Shown here: piece by piece, positions 40,349 to 41,674 of the stretch
Position numbering within the stretch: the first letter of the stretch is position 1
How the letters are laid out: every line of letters begins with the position of its first letter
Assembly (NCBI GenBank): GCA_902547925.1
Contig: CACCQD010000014.1
Span: 1-41,674 of the forward strand
Direction of reading: 5' to 3'
DNA: 41,674 nucleotides
DNA from: an uncultured SAR116 cluster alpha proteobacterium
GTDB lineage: Bacteria; Pseudomonadota; Alphaproteobacteria; Puniceispirillales; Puniceispirillaceae
Made by a program: the position numbers and the translations under genes
Notes under the pieces: model-generated
What the model was told of the DNA's origin: nothing
Seen by the model: only the letters and a program-made list of their open reading frames with translations
Databases searched by the model: none

Positions 40349-41674
40349 CTAGGCTATATCAGATGGATCATCTTGGGGTTGTTCGTCAACCATTCCTGGG
40401 TCAGCTTCCACTCCAGGTTCTGGCATATCAGGAGCTTCATCAGCAATTGCCTCCGCAGCCACCTCATCCATCGCAGCTATCGCGACATCCATTGGAGCAG
40501 ATGCCGGGCCAGAGGCAGCGTCTTCGCCACCTCCTGAAGTATGGTCATCCATTGATAAAGACATTGGATCGCCCCCTGGAGGAGGAATATCTCCATCCAT
40601 TGGTGGCGCGAGATCCAAACCCTCCAAATCGCCACCACCAGAGCCGTCTCCCCATCCTGAGCCATCTTCTGGCAGAGGAGCATTCCCCGCGGCAGGATCT
40701 GTAGCCTGATAATCTTCTAGCATTCCAGAAGCCGCGTCGGGTGGCATCATCTCCATCATAGACGCATCCATGCCAGCCATTGCTTCTGGCGGCATAGCCT
40801 CCATGTGATCTGCGCTACAACCGCACATTGCCCCTGGAGGCATAGCCTCCATCATAGGGGCATCCATTCCAGCCATCGTATCTGGCGGCATCGCGTCCAT
40901 CATTGAGGCATCCATACCAGCCATTGCTTCAGGCGGCATAGCCTCCATGTGGTCCGCACTAAACCCACCCATCGCCTCAGGAGGCATAGCCTCCATCATA
41001 GGACCATCCATGCCAGCCATCGCCTCGGGCGGCATCGCCTCCATCATGGGGGCATCCATGCTAGCCATTGCCTCAGGCGGCATAGCTTCCATCATTGAGG
41101 CATCCATGCCAGCCATTGCTTCTGGCGGCATAGCTTCCATCATTGAGGCATCCATACCGGCCATTGCTTCTGGTGGCATAGCTTCCATCATTGATGCATC
41201 CATACCGGCCATTGCTTCTGGCGGCATAGCTTCCATCATCGGGGCATCCACGCCAACCATTGCTTCTTGAGGAATTGCTGCCATATGATCGGCTGAGGCC
41301 GCTGCCATAGCTTCAGGGGGTAGCGCAGCCATATGATCGGCTGACATCCCCGCCATAGCCTCGGGGGGCAAAGCTTCCATCATGCTAGGGGACATGCCGG
41401 CTAGAGCATCTGGCGGTATCATCTCCATTATTGTAGGAGACATCGCAATCATAGCTTCTGGAGGGACGTTTGCCATCATTCCAGCATCAAAGTCGGGCAA
41501 ATCCTCTGGATCCATTGTTTGAAGAGTAGTCTCGACCACGCTCTGCATCATTGCAGGATCCAAATCGACTAATTGATCTCCCAGATGCCCAGGGTCCATG
41601 CCCATTTGTTCCATAACCTCAGAAATTTGACCAGGATCGAAACCAGCACCGACCATAACGTCCCCAAAAGTCAT
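40349..41674 (-). CDS. Met-rich tandem-repeat protein, probable exported substrate (possibly 5'-partial)
   Basis: 441 residues to the window edge; the ATG at 41672-41674 may be the start or internal. Residues 1-70 are an acidic Met-containing region (FDPGQISEVMEQMGMDPGH). Residues 71-319 are about 15.5 tandem 16-residue repeats, consensus PPEAMAGMDASMMEAM. Residues 320-441 are acidic, Gly/Pro/Asp-rich and unstructured (GSGWGDGSGGGDLEGLDL). No signal peptide or RTX nonapeptide is seen. The acidic C-terminus and its place just before an exporter and adaptor suggest it is the secreted or surface substrate. Met clusters could bind copper(I) or form an oxidisable surface. No known family. Confidence 0.8.
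   Translation of the reverse strand: MTFGDVMVGAGFDPGQISEVMEQMGMDPGHLGDQLVDLDPAMMQSVVETTLQTMDPEDLPDFDAGMMANVPPEAMIAMSPTIMEMIPPDALAGMSPSMMEALPPEAMAGMSADHMAALPPEAMAAASADHMAAIPQEAMVGVDAPMMEAMPPEAMAGMDASMMEAMPPEAMAGMDASMMEAMPPEAMAGMDASMMEAMPPEAMASMDAPMMEAMPPEAMAGMDGPMMEAMPPEAMGGFSADHMEAMPPEAMAGMDASMMDAMPPDTMAGMDAPMMEAMPPGAMCGCSADHMEAMPPEAMAGMDASMMEMMPPDAASGMLEDYQATDPAAGNAPLPEDGSGWGDGSGGGDLEGLDLAPPMDGDIPPPGGDPMSLSMDDHTSGGGEDAASGPASAPMDVAIAAMDEVAAEAIADEAPDMPEPGVEADPGMVDEQPQDDPSDIA
40718..41464 (-). repeat. 48-bp in-frame tandem repeat array
   Basis: About 15.5 units of 48 bases encoding PPEAMAGMDASMMEAM variants. Units 6-8 are identical at protein level and close at DNA level, indicating recent expansion. 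Outer units are more diverged (PPDALAGMSPSMMEAL, PPEAMAGMSADHMAAL). One unit has two Cys (PPGAMCGCSADHMEAM). Confidence 0.92.

Noticed and set aside
40947-41270. Plus-strand repeat ORF (MPAIASGGIASIIEAS-type repeats)
   Set aside because: It is the antisense shadow of the Met-rich repeat gene, without its own start context or operon.
40718-41464. CRISPR-like periodic array
   Set aside because: The period is exactly 48 bases with no unique spacers; the whole unit repeats in frame and encodes protein.

Overview
The window looks like chromosomal DNA of an alphaproteobacterium, possibly a marine one. The evidence is the his gene order, a SelD fused to an NADH-dehydrogenase-like flavoprotein, tRNA-integrated islands and a branched-chain-type ABC uptake cluster. 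I cannot place it to genus from the sequence alone. The core is moderately GC-rich. Positions about 1.9-6.4 kb and especially 32.6-41.7 kb are visibly AT-richer and look acquired.

Layout. (1) 1-1735: end of a histidine operon (hisA 3' end, hisF, fused hisIE). (2) About 1.75-6.48 kb: small integrative elements stacked at the 3' end of a tRNA-Asn gene (6477-6551, minus strand). Two partial tRNA-Asn copies (2759, 5547) are each followed by the same leader and the same integrase start. The first integrase is full length but has Leu where the first catalytic Arg belongs; the second is a 22-codon stub. Cargo is small: an OsmC-like protein, a small alpha/beta protein and several tiny membrane or basic proteins. 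(3) 6.6-10.5 kb: a selenium operon, selU, selD (flavoprotein fusion) and a flavin reductase. (4) 10.6-11.6 kb: decayed MFS transporter. (5) 11.75-32.53 kb: a probable 20.7-kb island at tRNA-Cys. The intact tRNA-Cys is on the left; a 40-bp copy of its 5' half and the C-terminal remnant of a tyrosine recombinase are on the right. (6) 32.7-41.7 kb: an AT-rich minus-strand operon for a type-I-secretion-like system.

The tRNA-Cys island carries one apparent catabolic regulon. A minus-strand operon encodes a three-domain molybdenum hydroxylase (FAD subunit plus a fused FeS/Mo subunit), a 6-hydroxynicotinate reductase homologue, UPF0280 and DUF1185 proteins, a nicotinamidase and a membrane-anchored protein. 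Around it lie a MarR regulator, a five-gene branched-chain-type ABC importer, a polytopic membrane protein, an ATP-dependent hydantoinase/oxoprolinase pair (HyuAB) and a ferredoxin-NADP reductase pseudogene. Near-palindromes related to TTTGTRTACAAA precede each transcription unit and are probably the MarR operators. I infer catabolism of nicotinamide/nicotinate or a related N-heterocycle by hydroxylation, ring reduction and ATP-dependent lactam opening.

The most unusual part is the right end. On the minus strand the order is: a Met-rich protein with about 15 tandem 16-residue repeats, an intercistronic hairpin, an ABC exporter in which every ATPase motif is degenerate although the frame is intact, an HlyD-type adaptor with an N-terminal cyclic-nucleotide-binding domain, a CHASE2 adenylate cyclase and a secreted FecR-domain protein. 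This suggests a cAMP-linked envelope or secretion system built on a pseudo-ATPase transporter.
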